Shown in pieces: positions 10,587 through 21,125 of a stretch of DNA of 64,000 nt. The translations under genes and the position numbers were made by a program. Location of the stretch: the NCBI GenBank assembly GCA_016712105.1, contig JADJRU010000051.1:186001-250000 (forward strand), given 5' to 3'. This DNA is from Ahniella sp. GTDB taxonomy: Bacteria > Pseudomonadota > Gammaproteobacteria > Xanthomonadales > Ahniellaceae. The notes beneath the pieces are model-generated. The model worked only from the letters and a program-made list of their open reading frames with translations, searched no databases and was not told the DNA's origin. Positions within the stretch are counted from its first letter, which is position 1; every line of letters starts with the position of its first letter.

Positions 10587-12092
10587 TCACCCAGCAAACT
10601 GCGACAGCACCCCGGCGATCGTGGCGGTCATGAACGTGGCGATGGAGCCGCCCAGCACCGCACGCATGCCGAAGCGCGCGAGGTCGGTGCGCCGGTCGGG
10701 TGCCAGGCCACCGATGCCGCCGATCTGGATGGCTATCGACGCGAAGTTCGCGAAGCCGCACAGGGCATAGGTCATGATGAGTTTGGTATGTGCACTGATT
10801 GCACCGGCCCCTTCACCGACCGGAATCGCTGCCAGTTCCGAGTAGGCAATGAACTCGTTCAGCACGACTTTCTGGCCGATCAGTGCGCCGGCGGTCTGTG
10901 CTTCGCTCCACGGCACGCCAATGATCCAGGCGATCGGTGCCAGGATCTGGCCGAGGATGTAATTGAGGCTCAACACCACCGGTGTTTCCTTGCCGGCACT
11001 CAACATGCCGTTGATGCCGGAGACGTCGCCGAACCAGCCGATCACGGCATTCAGCAAGGCGATCAGTGCAATGAAGGCCAGCAGCATGGCAGCGATGTTG
11101 ATCGCGAGCTTCATGCCATCGGATGCACCGGCCGCGGCCGCGTCGATGACGTTTGCCGCCGTTTTTTCGACCTCCACCTTGACTGTGCCGCGTGTGAGCG
11201 GTTCGCCGGTTTCCGGCACGAGGATCTTGGCGATCAGCAGCGTAGCCGGGGCCGCCATGATGGATGCCGCGAGGAAGTGTTTGGCGAAAATGGCCTGTTG
11301 TTCCGGATCCGGTCCGCCGAGCATGGTGATGTACGCGATCATCACGCCGCCGGCAATATGGGCCATGCCGCCGATCATCATGGTCAGGAGTTCGGAGTCG
11401 GTCATCTTGCTGATGTAAGGGCGGACGGTCAGCGGCGCCTCGGTCTGGCCGATGAAAATGCTGGCGCAGACGCTGGTGGTTTCAGCGCCCGATACGCGCA
11501 TCACTTTCGTGATGGCAATGGCCATGGCGCGCACGATCGCTTGCATGATGCCGAGGTGGTACAGGATCGCCATGAATGCCGCGAAAAAAATCACGGTCGG
11601 CAGCACCTGGAACGCAAAGATGAAGCCGAGTTTGTCGGCGCGGGCCACATCACCGAGGATGAACGTGGCGCCCTGAGCCGTGAACGAAGACAGTTTCACG
11701 AAACCGTGGCCGAGTGTGTCGAAGGCTTCCGCGAACAGGGGCAGCCCCAGCAGCGCCGCCAAACCGAGCAAGGCGTGCCCACCGGTCTGCAGCTTCGTCG
11801 AGGTCGCGGCATCGGCAAGCCGACCGCTCAGGACATACAAAACGATACTGCTGACGATCAGGCTGAGGATCAGGGGGCGCCAGATGCCGACCAAGCCTAT
11901 GGTTCCGAGTATGGACTCGTAGGTGGGAATCATCTTGTGGCCAAGCAGCACCACTGCGGCGAACGCGATCTGCAAGACCACGCCGGTGGCCACCAATTTC
12001 CAATCCACACGCAGGCGGTTATTGGAAAACGTCCACGCGAGTCCGATCAGGACCGACAAGCCAAACAAGCCAAACATGACACTGCCAACCAT
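10587..12092 (-). CDS. nupC: CNT-family concentrative nucleoside transporter (NupC-like)
   Basis: Ion-coupled inner-membrane importer of nucleosides. The 501-aa, highly hydrophobic protein carries family landmarks: the first membrane block WRPLILSLIVSSIVLYVLSG, the gating helix ending in CASIFIGQTEAPLTVRPY (the GQTEAP motif contacts base and ribose), and the late motif KVVLNEFIAYSELAAIP with TYALCGFANFASIAIQIGG. About 100 residues longer than E. coli NupC (400 aa), with extra N-terminal and mid-protein segments typical of the longer CNT branch. The start is preceded by a purine-rich GCGAGGG. It stands alone but suits a genome that also encodes pyrimidine and allantoin breakdown further along the window. 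Confidence 0.92.
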   Translation of the reverse strand: MVGSVMFGLFGLSVLIGLAWTFSNNRLRVDWKLVATGVVLQIAFAAVVLLGHKMIPTYESILGTIGLVGIWRPLILSLIVSSIVLYVLSGRLADAATSTKLQTGGHALLGLAALLGLPLFAEAFDTLGHGFVKLSSFTAQGATFILGDVARADKLGFIFAFQVLPTVIFFAAFMAILYHLGIMQAIVRAMAIAITKVMRVSGAETTSVCASIFIGQTEAPLTVRPYISKMTDSELLTMMIGGMAHIAGGVMIAYITMLGGPDPEQQAIFAKHFLAASIMAAPATLLIAKILVPETGEPLTRGTVKVEVEKTAANVIDAAAAGASDGMKLAINIAAMLLAFIALIALLNAVIGWFGDVSGINGMLSAGKETPVVLSLNYILGQILAPIAWIIGVPWSEAQTAGALIGQKVVLNEFIAYSELAAIPVGEGAGAISAHTKLIMTYALCGFANFASIAIQIGGIGGLAPDRRTDLARFGMRAVLGGSIATFMTATIAGVLSQFAG

Positions 12093-12393
12093 AATCCCTC
12101 GCTTATTCTGTTTTCACCCTTTGTTGACTGGAGAGGCTAGTGTCCTGCCCCCCAAATGACAACAAGCAATGGCGCCGCTGAACGAGTTCGGGCACTTCGC
12201 CGGTGCGTGAAAATGACGAACCGGGTTTTCGGGCCGAACTTGGGTTGTGCAAAACGTGCGGGAATCGGCTTGATTCGGCCGGCGCATCGGCGAATGATGT
12301 CGGGCAACCCCCGATTGGGGGAAAGTCTGCCCCGCTGCGTCCAGAACAGGGAGCCCCTCGGAACACCGAGTCGTCAACCCACAAGGACCGTCC
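12093..12393. other. divergent intergenic region (nupC / beta-propeller gene)
   Basis: These 301 bases lie between the divergent starts of nupC and the secreted beta-propeller gene and must contain both promoters. A weak AAGGA Shine-Dalgarno precedes the plus-strand ATG at 12394. Open frames across this stretch read into the neighbouring gene in the wrong frame and show no recognisable protein. No operator could be defined by eye. Confidence 0.4.
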
Positions 12394-15037
12394 ATGAAAC
12401 GACTGCTGCAACATCTGTTCTTCCTGCTCCTGTTGTCCAGCCTCGGTACGGCGCTGGCGCAAACCCACGTGACGGCGCCGGAAGGGCGCCGGGTCTCGGA
12501 GTGGTGGTATGACCCGGCCGAACCTGGATGGGGCTTGGCGGTCACCCATTCCGGCACGCAGTCCGTCGCCTTGCTGGCCGGCTACGACGCGGATGGACGC
12601 GATGAGTGGAGCGTAGGGGTCGGGCCGCGCACCGCTCAGCGATTGCAGGCCAACCTCGTTCGCACTCGCTGGAACCCCGCTGCAGGCGAGTTGGCGTCCC
12701 AAACCACGATCGGCGCACTGGATCTCGTGCGGGTCGACGAACATACGGGAACACTCAGGCTCACGTTGCGCGGGGTCACGACCGAACGCCAGATCCGTCG
12801 CATCCTCCAGACCACGGCCAGTTCCGTGGACGATTACTCGGGTCTTTGGCTCAATCCGGAAAAACCCGGGTTCGGCCTGTCCTTGCTGACCCAGGGGCCG
12901 ACGCTCGCGGTGCTGGCCACCGCCTATGACGAATCCGGCGAGCCGCGCTGGTGGCTGGGCTACAAGCTGTCGCGGCCGAATGATCCGGCACCGTTTGCTG
13001 CCCGCCGGTATCGCCGGAATTGCCAGCCAGGCAACTGTGTCGTGGTGGCCAGTGATGCCGGATCCATGTCGATCCAGCCCCGGCATGAACGTGAAATTTC
13101 GGCGCTCCTAGATTTGAAGCCGGGTTTCGAAGGCGGTGCCTCATCGTCGTTTTATGACCATGCTGTGTACGGGAACCTCGGCGAACCGGCTTCAGGTCGA
13201 GAACGGATCAGCGATGCCCGTCCGTTCCACAGCGAAGCGGCGCTGGAAGATTACTTCCGCCTGGTGCAGGGTGCTCAGCCCGAGCTGCCGTTCGAATGCC
13301 TCGATTTTTCGCCGCTTCCCCCCGGCGCACAAGCCGGTCCGGGTGGCAGCCTGACGAATACGCAGGAAGCCGGCATCGACGAAGGTGACGTGCTGGCGCG
13401 CAGTGATGATCTGGTCGTCCATCGCGCGTTGGGCACCACGTTTACCCAACCGGCGATTCGGCTGGGTGAGTTTCATCTGACGCGGATCCGTCCGGAACAG
13501 GCCGAAGCGCAGACCATCCGGGTGCTCCCCCTGCCGGAATGGCAACATGCCGAACAGGTTCTGGCATTGCCGAAACAGGGCACCGACCATCGCTTTGCGT
13601 TGTTGAGCAGCAATCGCCAGAACGGCTTTGCCCCGTGTTGCCCGGCACCGGTTACGGTGACGCCGCGCACCACCATCACCGTGGTGCGGATCGGTGCCGA
13701 CGACTCACTTCGGATCGACTGGCAGTACACAGTCGAGGCGCGGCCAGGTGTCTTGCGACGGAATGGCGAGACGCTGCTCTTGCTCAGCAACAGTTCGCTG
13801 CTGCAGGTGAACGATCCGGCCAGCCCGGTCACACGCGTGCATCGTCCGCACTGGCGCATTGGTCAAGGCGCGGCACAGCCCCTGCTGCGTGCCAGCAACA
13901 CCTGGCTGGGCGGATTCCAGCCGGGCACGCTCGGGACAACCGTTGTGTCGGTGCACCACATTCCCATCGCGGCGCCGGATCAGGTTCGCCACTTCTCGAT
14001 GCTGCAGAACCAGGCGAGTATGTATGCCACGCCCGACTCGGTGTATCTCGCCTCGAATCGAACCGATCCTTTGCGTTTCGGTACCGACAACCAGATCATG
14101 TCGTATCGCACGGTGACGAACATCCACAAGTTGTCTGCCGCCGATCTGTCCTGGCGTGGCAGTGCGGATGTCCGCGGCAGCATCGGCGCGGGCAACAAGT
14201 CCAGTTGGAACCTGCAGGAAAAGGGCGGCGACTTGCGAGTCGTGACGACCTTGCGAGACCGGCAGGCCGATGATCCTGTGAGCGCCGCACTGTTGACCGT
14301 GCTGCGTGAGGACACCGCATCGCGGCGACTGTTCGAGCACGTGCGTCTGCCGAATGCGTCGCGGCCCGAATCGCTGGGTCATCCGCTGGAAACGGTCTAT
14401 GGCGTTCGTTTGCGGGGCGACCGCCTGCATCTGGTGACGTTCCGTCAGATCGATCCGCTGTACGAGGTGGACTTGTCCAATGCCGACGATCCACGCATCG
14501 TCGGTGAACTGGATGTCAGCGGCTATTCGGAGTATCTGCATCCCTTGCCGGACGGTCGACTGCTGGGGTTCGGATATGAAGTCGACCCCACCAGCTTTGT
14601 CTGGTTTGCGCCGGCGAGTCTGAAACTGAGCCTGTTCGACACCGTCGCCAGCGGGTCGCCATTACAAGAGCGCCAACGTTTTCATTTCGGTGGCGGAAAC
14701 AGCCGGATGCCCTTGCTCAACGAACCGCACGCATTGGCGTCGTATGCGGTCAATTCGCAGGAGATCCGCCTCAGTACGCCGATGGCCATTTCCGGCATTG
14801 ACTCGCCGTGGATCTTCCAGCCGATCTCGGTGCTGCGACTCCGTGCCAACCAGATCAGTGGCTCCATCACCGAAGCGCGAAGTATTCCAGCCGATCTCCC
14901 GGCCGGAGATCTTGACGATCTCGGCAATGCGCGGACGGTAATCTACGGCGAGCCTGTACCTGTTCCTCGGCGGTGCGGTCTTCGGTGACCGCTTCGACAG
15001 CCAAGCCACGGTCATGCCTCAGCTAGATCCTTTGTAG
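12394..15037 (+). CDS. secreted beta-propeller protein (PF09826-like) with two N-terminal WYxPxxxGxG modules; frameshift near end
   Basis: Starts with a signal peptide (MKRLLQHLFFLLLLSSLG...ALAQ). Two repeats of an exported module follow, each with the pattern W-Y/L-x-P-x-x-x-G-x-G (SEWWYDPAEPGWGLAV near residue 35; SGLWLNPEKPGFGLSL near 150). From about residue 320 comes the hallmark of the Beta_propel family, TNTQEAGIDEGDVLAR, then a propeller of about 500 residues. The open frame stops at 14988 after an abrupt change to Pro/Arg text. Removing one base near 14950 restores GELYLFLGGAVFGDRFDSQ, which fits the domain end, and moves the stop to 15037. Function unknown; extracellular or periplasmic. 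Family membership is from motif recognition, not a search. Confidence 0.75.
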
Positions 15038-15059
15038 TTCGCGTAGCGAACTACAAAGG
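15029..15059. repeat. perfect 14-bp inverted repeat overlapping the beta-propeller stop codon
   Basis: Two 14-base arms (CCTTTGTAGTTCGC and its complement) flank a 3-base GTA loop. The core TTCGCGTAGCGAA is almost identical to the core of the hairpin at 10241-10274 (TTCGCGCAGCGAA). The GTAG start is reminiscent of REP/GTAG palindromes of Xanthomonadales. The restored stop codon of the upstream gene (15035-15037) lies inside the left arm. It may act as a transcription stop or 3'-end stabiliser, but no T-tract follows. At 15076-15121 two more GC-rich palindromic units follow (CCCCGAACATCGGGG type). Confidence 0.7.
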
Positions 15060-15178
15060 CGCAGTGCCTCGCCCACCCCCTCCCCGAACATCGGGGGCCC
15101 CTCCCCGAAACCGTGGGAGGGCTTCTGCGGCAACTTGGTCGCGGCTGCAGCGCTCCACGGGCATGTGAGGATTCAGTC

Positions 15179-17417
15179 TTACGCAGGCTCGATCGAATCG
15201 ACCTTCGTGTAGCCCCTTGGCAACAGCGAGCCACGGTCGGCTCGTGCGCCCTGGATCTCGACGAGGTCATTCCACGACCTGGTGAGTTTGCGGCCGTTGC
15301 TCCAGACCAGCACACTGCCGCCGTCGGCGATGACGGCCACGCCAGCCAGTTGTTCGGTGCCGAGTTTGGCCTTCGGAATCTCGATGATCTTGTTGCCTTT
15401 GCCGCCCTTGTCGAGTTCCGGCAACTCTGCGACGGAGAACATCAGGATGTGGCCTGCCGTGGTGACGGCAACGATCCGATCGCGCGAGGAATCGCCGACC
15501 AGTACTGGCGCCAGCACACGCGCGCCTTCGGACAAGGACACCATCGCCTTGCCGGCTTTCTGGCGCGAGGTGAGGTTCTCGAAGCGGGTCGTGAAGCCGT
15601 ATCCGTGTGAGCTGGCAATCAACACTTTCTGGTTGAGCTCGGCAGCCACCATGGATTCGAAGCGTGCGCCGTATGCCGGCGTGAATCGGCCGGTGAGCGG
15701 TTCGCCATGGCCGCGCGCCGATGGCAGGGAATGCAGTCGTGGCGTAGGCTCGACCTTCCGAATCGAAGAACACGACCTGTTGCGTGCTGCGGCCCTTGCA
15801 CGCGGCCGCTAGTGAATCACCTTCGCGATAACTGAGTGTCGACGCATCGATGTCGTGTCCCTTCGCCGAGCGGATCCAGCCCTTCTCCGACATGACGATC
15901 GTGACCGGCTCGGACGACATCAGGTCGGCTTCGGTCAGAGCGATGGCACTGGCGCGGGCGATCAGTGGTGAGCGACGCTTGTCGCCGAATCGTTCGGCGT
16001 CCTTGCGCAGTTCGTCCTTCACGAGCATCTTCAGACGGTCGGCGGATTTCAGCGTCGAAGTGATCTTCGCTCGTTCCTCTTCGAGTTCATCCATCTCGCC
16101 GCGGATCTTCATCTCTTCCAGACGCGCCAGCTGGCGCAGCTTGGTTTCGAGGATGTAGTCGGCCTGGGTTTCGGACAACTTGAAGCGGGCAATCAGCCGT
16201 GCCTTCGGATCTTCCTCGGTGCGGATGATGCGGATCACTTCATCGAGGTTGAGATACGCAATCCGCAAGCCTTCCAACAGGTGCAGGCGCTTTTCGACCT
16301 TGTCCAGACGGTGCGTCAGGCGCCGCTTCACGGTTTCGGTGCGGAACACCAGCCACTCGGACAACATGGTCTTGAGGTCTTTCACCTGCGGACGACCGTC
16401 GAGGCCGATCACGTTGAGATTGACGCGGTAACTCTTCTCGAGATCGGTGGTGGCGAACAGGTGGCCCATCAATTCTTCGGCGTCCACGCGGTTCGAACGA
16501 GGGATCAGCACCAGGCGCACCGGGTTCTTGTGATCCGATTCGTCGCGCACGTCTTCCAGCAGCGGCAGCTTCTTGGCACGCATCTGGTTCGCGATCTGTT
16601 CCTGCACCTTGGCCGGCGAGGCTTGATACGGCAGCGCGGTGATGACGATGTTGCCATCCTCGCGCGTGTACACGGCGCGCGCACGCACGCTGCCGTAACC
16701 CGTTTCGTACATCTTCACCAGGTCTTCGCGGGGTGTGATGATTTCGGCGTCGGTCGGGTAATCCGGGCCTTTCACGTGTTCACACAGGTCGCGGACGCTG
16801 GCGTTGGGTTCGTCCAGCAGGCGGATACAGGCGCTGACGACTTCGCGCACGTTGTGCGGCGGGATGTCGGTAGCCATGCCGACGGCAATGCCGGTGGTGC
16901 CGTTCAGCAGTACCTGCGGCAAACGGGCCGGCAGCCACGAGGGCTCCTGCAGCGTGCCGTCGAAGTTGGGGGTCCAGTCCACCGTGCCATGGCCGATTTC
17001 ACTGAGCAGGCTCTCCGCGAACAAGGTGAGCTTCGCTTCCGTGTAGCGCATGGCCGCGAAACTTTTCGGATCGTCCTGCGAACCGAAGTTGCCCTGGCCT
17101 TCGATCAGCGGATACCGGTACGAAAACGGCTGTGCCATCAGCACCATGGCCTCGTACGCGGCCGAATCACCGTGCGGATGGAATTTACCGATCACGTCAC
17201 CGATGGTACGTGCCGATTTTTTCGGCTTGGCCTGGGCGTCGAGCCCCAGTTCGCTCATCGCAAACACAATACGTCGCTGCACGGGCTTCATGCCATCGCC
17301 GATGAACGGCAAGGCACGGTCGAGCACTACATACATCGAATAGTCGAGGTAGGCGCGCTCGGCGTAATCCTTCAGCGGGACTTGCTCGAAACTCTGGTAA
17401 CCGGGATTTTGCGACAT
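15179..17417 (-). CDS. parC: DNA topoisomerase IV subunit A, one frameshift
   Basis: Type IIA topoisomerase subunit that unlinks daughter chromosomes with ParE. The N-terminus aligns with E. coli ParC throughout (YAERAYLDYSMYVVLDRALP). The quinolone-resistance region reads HPHGDSAAYEA near residue 77, with wild-type-like Ser and acidic positions. The catalytic Tyr is in AAMRYTEAKL (about 122). RSAKGHDIDA in the C-terminal half is ParC-like rather than GyrA-like. The main frame is lost near 15730: text becomes Arg/Pro-rich, while the next frame continues normally (PSARGHGEPLTGRF ... GYTKVDSIEPA) to the stop at 15179. The joined length is about 745 aa, as expected. The break in an essential gene points to a sequencing indel. 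Confidence 0.93.
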
Positions 17418-17475
17418 GTCGTGGAATCATCCGCCTTGAGGGCAAGAGCGGGATTATACGATGTCGTGCGTCGGG

Positions 17476-19470
17476 TTATGGCCCGCGGCTTGCGGCTGAA
17501 GGTGCCGGCGGGGTTGGAGCCGCTGGTGGTGTCGCGGAAGAGGTCAGGCAGCGGACCGGGCGCGCTGCTGCCGTGCCGGTGCCCAAGCCAGGCTTCAGTC
17601 GTTCGCCGATGGGCAGAACTTCCCCATTGAGGCGCCAGTCGTAGATCACGTCGAATGACAGGACACGGGCGATGTATTCCCGAGTTTCCTTGAACGGGAT
17701 GGTCTCGATGAACACGTCGACCGGCAGATGGCCGCGCTCCGCCTTCCATTTTGCCAGACGCGACGGACCCGCGTTGTAGGCCGCCAGAACGGCGTATTCG
17801 GCGTGTTCCTGTTTGGCGAGTAATTCGTCCAGATACCGGGTGCCGAGGCGGATGTTGAACTCCGGCTCGAACAGGCGCTGGTTGCTCGTGAGCACCAGGC
17901 CTTCCGCCTTCGCCATGCGTTTTGCGGTGCTCGGCAGCAACTGAATCAGGCCATAGGCCTGGGCACCGGACACCGCATCGACCACGAGGGCACTTTCGGC
18001 GCGCATGACGCCTGCGGCAAAACTCGGGCGCACGGTCCGTTGACCAGTGGCCTTGACCAGTTCACTCAAGTAAGCGTTCGGAAAACGCAGGCTGTAGTAG
18101 CGCATCTCCTCGGCGGCAGTCAGCGCAAACGGCGCGCGGTCATACCAGCCCGCGTCGTGTGCGAGCACCACGGCCGATACCTTCTGGCTTTCGGTGAGTT
18201 TCGGCAGCACAAAATCCCATTCCTGCCGTGCCTGCTGTTTGCGCCCCAAACGGAACAGCGCCAGTGCCCGCTGGACACCACCAATACCGGACACGGTGCT
18301 GCCGGCAGCAGCGGGTTCGGGTGGGGTGCGCGGACACAGCGTGTAGGGTTCGTTGATCCGGTCGGCAGCCAGAAAGCCGAAGAAGCTGGGCGACTCGGAA
18401 AGCAGCCGGAAACCGAGTTCGGCCGCATCGGTGCGTTTCAGGCGCTGGTCGATCACCGCGCGCCAGTAGCGCCAGCGCGGATCGGCCAGTTGGGTCGCGT
18501 CCATACGTTTGAGTGCATGGTCTGCGGCCAGAACGTCGTCGCGCGAGAGGGCTTCGCGGACACGCCATTCCCGCGTCGGTGCCGAGTCGAGCCCTTCGTC
18601 GATCAGACTGAGCCAAGTGACGGCGTCACTGGCGTAATCGTTCGCGCGGTACAGCGCGATCGGATCGATCATGCGTGCTTTCTGCGCGGCCGAAAAACTG
18701 AATCGGGCCGTGGCCTCACGCCAGAGTGTCGCAGCCCAACCCGCGTCTCTTTTGGCCAGTCGCGCGATCGCCAGTGACACGGCTTGCTGATGGGCGGCGT
18801 CGTCCGGCCACGATTTTAATGCGCGGCGTGTGCTCGCCGGATCATGCAGCAGTCCGTGGGCGTGCGTATAAGCCACCTGGTCGGACTTCGGTAACCGCTG
18901 GGACAGGTACACCCCCAGTTGGGCTTGCCCGGTCGCAAACGCTTTTTCGATTCGCGTATTGACCTGGGCGGTGCCAATGGCCTTGTGGTGGTCGGCAAAG
19001 GCGATCACCGCATCACAACCAGCGGGCAGGCTGCGATCGGTATCCCAAATGTGCAGGGCATCGGCGATCAGTTCCGCATCCGGTCGAAGTTTCAGGGCAA
19101 TCTCACTGGTCAGGACCAGGCAGCGATCGCCGATGTCACGCGCATAGTGCTGCATGGCGACGACGTTCTCGTGCAGTGCGGCCAGGGCGAATTCGCGCAG
19201 CAGGCCCTCGGCAATCGGTTGCGCCAGCGGGCCATCCGGGTAAGCCTTCAGAAACGCAAGGCGTTCGGCCTGCGTGGGTTTGGCCTTGCGTTTCAGCAAC
19301 GCATGCGCCAGATACGGCGCCAGGACATGGTCCCTCAACGCCGGCTCGATTTGGGTACGCTGTCCGCGCTGGATTTCAGCGAGCGCAGTCTCGAACGGGT
19401 CGGTGGTCGCCGAAGCGTTTTGGGCGGCGGCAAAGGCAATTGCCGCGAACAGCAGAAGGAGTCGATTCAT
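17476..19470 (-). CDS. slt: soluble lytic murein transglycosylase (Slt70 family)
   Basis: Periplasmic enzyme that cleaves peptidoglycan glycan strands, leaving 1,6-anhydro-MurNAc ends. Signal peptide MNRLLLLFAAIAFAAAQNAS. An alpha-helical superhelix of about 450 residues (doughnut domain) follows. The C-terminal catalytic lysozyme-like domain has the Glu in GVMRAESAL (about residue 492), then GAQAYGLIQLLPSTAK, and late motifs LAAYNAGPSRLAKW and ETREYIARVLS. The 664-aa length is slightly above E. coli Slt70 because of a Pro/Ala-rich tail. It lies 75 nt downstream of rimI and 58 nt before parC on the same strand. Confidence 0.94.
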   Translation of the reverse strand: MNRLLLLFAAIAFAAAQNASATTDPFETALAEIQRGQRTQIEPALRDHVLAPYLAHALLKRKAKPTQAERLAFLKAYPDGPLAQPIAEGLLREFALAALHENVVAMQHYARDIGDRCLVLTSEIALKLRPDAELIADALHIWDTDRSLPAGCDAVIAFADHHKAIGTAQVNTRIEKAFATGQAQLGVYLSQRLPKSDQVAYTHAHGLLHDPASTRRALKSWPDDAAHQQAVSLAIARLAKRDAGWAATLWREATARFSFSAAQKARMIDPIALYRANDYASDAVTWLSLIDEGLDSAPTREWRVREALSRDDVLAADHALKRMDATQLADPRWRYWRAVIDQRLKRTDAAELGFRLLSESPSFFGFLAADRINEPYTLCPRTPPEPAAAGSTVSGIGGVQRALALFRLGRKQQARQEWDFVLPKLTESQKVSAVVLAHDAGWYDRAPFALTAAEEMRYYSLRFPNAYLSELVKATGQRTVRPSFAAGVMRAESALVVDAVSGAQAYGLIQLLPSTAKRMAKAEGLVLTSNQRLFEPEFNIRLGTRYLDELLAKQEHAEYAVLAAYNAGPSRLAKWKAERGHLPVDVFIETIPFKETREYIARVLSFDVIYDWRLNGEVLPIGERLKPGLGTGTAAARPVRCLTSSATPPAAPTPPAPSAASRGP

Positions 19471-19544
19471 GCCGACAGCTTATCGTCAGATTTGAAGGCT
19501 GAACAATGATCTGTGGCGCGTTCTGACTCAGCGTGATCCGGCCT

Positions 19545-20000
19545 TCACAGCGGCATCGCCAGTTCCATCGCCAGCACCAGCGCATCTTCCCGGCCTTCAC
19601 GCGCCGGGTAATAACGCGGTCTTCGCCCGATCTCGGTAAAGCCCAAATTCAGATACAGGGCAATGGCCCGGGTGTTCGTCGGTCGGACTTCCAGAAACAC
19701 ACGCTCGACCCGGTGCCAGCGCGCCAGATCCACCAGCCGTTTCATCATCCGCCGGCCATGGCCCATGCCTTGCGCCGAAGGGGCGACGGCGATATTCAGC
19801 ACATGCGCTTCACCAGCCGCTGCGGACAACACGAAATACCCCTGGATGGCGTGTTCATCAGCCAGCACGAAACAGTCGTACTGGGCGCGCAGACAATCGC
19901 GGAAGATCTGAAGTGTCCACGGAAACTCGTAAGCCGACTGCTCGATCGCCACGACGGCATCGAGATCCGCTTCGGTCATGGCCCGCAGCAGCAAGGGCAT
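19545..20000 (-). CDS. rimI: ribosomal protein bS18-alanine N-acetyltransferase
   Basis: GNAT-family enzyme that acetylates the N-terminal alanine of ribosomal protein S18. The 151-aa length is normal. The acetyl-CoA P-loop is VAPSAQGMGHGRRMM (about residues 72-86), preceded by LNI on the beta4 strand. VFLEVRPTNTRAIALYLNLG is the usual motif B, followed by the family ending RRPRYYPAREGREDALVL. The upstream gene looks like holD, reproducing the holD-rimI order known in E. coli and supporting the assignment over other GNATs. Confidence 0.93.
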   Translation of the reverse strand: MPLLLRAMTEADLDAVVAIEQSAYEFPWTLQIFRDCLRAQYDCFVLADEHAIQGYFVLSAAAGEAHVLNIAVAPSAQGMGHGRRMMKRLVDLARWHRVERVFLEVRPTNTRAIALYLNLGFTEIGRRPRYYPAREGREDALVLAMELAMPL

Positions 20001-20009
20001 GGACTTGCC

Positions 20010-20490
20010 TCAGGGTCGACGGAGTTCGGCGAGCAGCGGCCGAAGCTGGCGCCAGACCGCACGTTTGGCACGGGCATCACGAAGCGGCAGCGCTGCCCGT
20101 ACAACGATCACGCTGGCCGGGACATTGGCGACGTCACCCAGCAGCACCGCATAGTCCGGCCAGGTGGCCGGCGCTTGCAGCAGATTTTTCTGGCCAAGGG
20201 CTTGCAGGAGATCCCGGGTCAGTCCGGGCGGCGCGGGCCCGGCGGCAACCAGGCCCAGGCGATGGCTGCCCGGCACGGTGCGCGATACCGGAGTCACCCG
20301 CGGCGCTGTCGCTGGAGGTATGGCACCTGGGGTGATTACAACAGGAGCTCTGGCAGCGGGCGCCATGTCAACCGTGGCTGTCGGCCGGCGCGGGTGTTTC
20401 GACTGGGGTTGCGTCGGGTTCCGACCGCTGCACGTACAAGGGCACGCCCATCAGTCCGAGTAATCGATGGCGGTCGGCGGTTGCCAACAT
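20010..20490 (-). CDS. holD: HolD-like DNA polymerase III psi subunit, probable frameshift
   Basis: Two overlapping pieces on the minus strand. The first starts at 20490, sharing the A of TGATG with the stop of the lipoprotein gene, and reads MLATADRHRLLGLMGVPLYV before a stop at about 20368. The second, from about 20369 in the next frame, runs to 20010 and ends VWRQLRPLLAELRRP. Joined, they give about 158 residues with the psi-type pattern: an N-terminal RxxLLxxMG(I/V)xxYxxR segment, a Pro-rich linker, and a C-terminal AKRAVWRQLRPL resembling the end of HolD. Position directly before rimI supports this. Psi links chi to the clamp loader. Sequence similarity is weak, so the name is tentative. 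Confidence 0.6.
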
Positions 20491-21125
20491 CAGGATTTCA
20501 CGTCGATGTTGATTTGCCCGAGATCACCACGGAGCGCGGCGAAACTCTGGTCAAGCGCTTCGGCAAACGCGCGCACGGTGGCCTGAATCGATTCCGACTC
20601 GGCCGGCACGTCGGCGCCGTACTCGTTGAGCAGCAGAGGGGCTTCCTGCATGGATCGTTCGACGCGAATCTCGAGGCGTACACGCGCGATCCATTGACCG
20701 TCGATCCGCACCCGTTCGAACCGCTGAACGCGACCGGAGATTCGCAGGGCATCGAGTCCCGGTGGCAGGCGATCGGTGACCAGGCGCGACGTGTAGTCGG
20801 CACGCAAGCGGTCGATCAGTCGGCGCTGCAGCAGCAAGGATGGCGGCTCGTCCCAGAGTTGGTAATGGTAGGCCTTGATCGAACTCTCCGGCTTCAGCGA
20901 ATACAGGATGGCCTGATCGTTGTAGACGCCGTCGGCACGGAATGCTGCGACCGTAATGGCAATCGGGAAACGCGGCTCACGACTCGCATCGATCTCTGCT
21001 TTCGGAACGCCCGGCATCCGGTAGAACGCCATGTCCGGTACCGGCGCTGACGCGCACGCAGCCAGCAACAGCAGGAAAGCGAGTGTGGTCAATCGAAGCA
21101 CGGTCTGGCGCATGAGTCGGATCAA
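20490..21125 (-). CDS. PqiC/ABC-type transport auxiliary lipoprotein
   Basis: Small envelope lipoprotein of the ABC_trans_aux type, which works with MCE proteins in phospholipid transport between membranes. A signal peptide and lipobox are visible (TLAFLLLLAACAS, lipidated Cys about residue 24). The mature part has the family opening FYRMPG and the block LWDEPPSLLLQRRLIDRLR. At 211 aa it has the usual size. Its start overlaps the stop of the MCE gene by 4 nt (ATGA), and its stop overlaps the next gene by 1 nt. The pairing with an MCE protein is the strongest evidence. No MlaE/MlaF-type permease or ATPase lies next to it. Confidence 0.85.
   Translation of the reverse strand: MIRLMRQTVLRLTTLAFLLLLAACASAPVPDMAFYRMPGVPKAEIDASREPRFPIAITVAAFRADGVYNDQAILYSLKPESSIKAYHYQLWDEPPSLLLQRRLIDRLRADYTSRLVTDRLPPGLDALRISGRVQRFERVRIDGQWIARVRLEIRVERSMQEAPLLLNEYGADVPAESESIQATVRAFAEALDQSFAALRGDLGQINIDVKS

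Noticed and set aside
10584..12140. 518-codon plus-strand open frame opposite nupC
   Set aside because: Its translation is His/Gln/Asp-rich without any family pattern, and the antisense frame is a clean nucleoside transporter. High GC content produces long antisense frames.
16281..17630. 449-codon plus-strand open frame opposite parC
   Set aside because: Antisense shadow; the minus strand encodes a well conserved topoisomerase subunit over the whole stretch.
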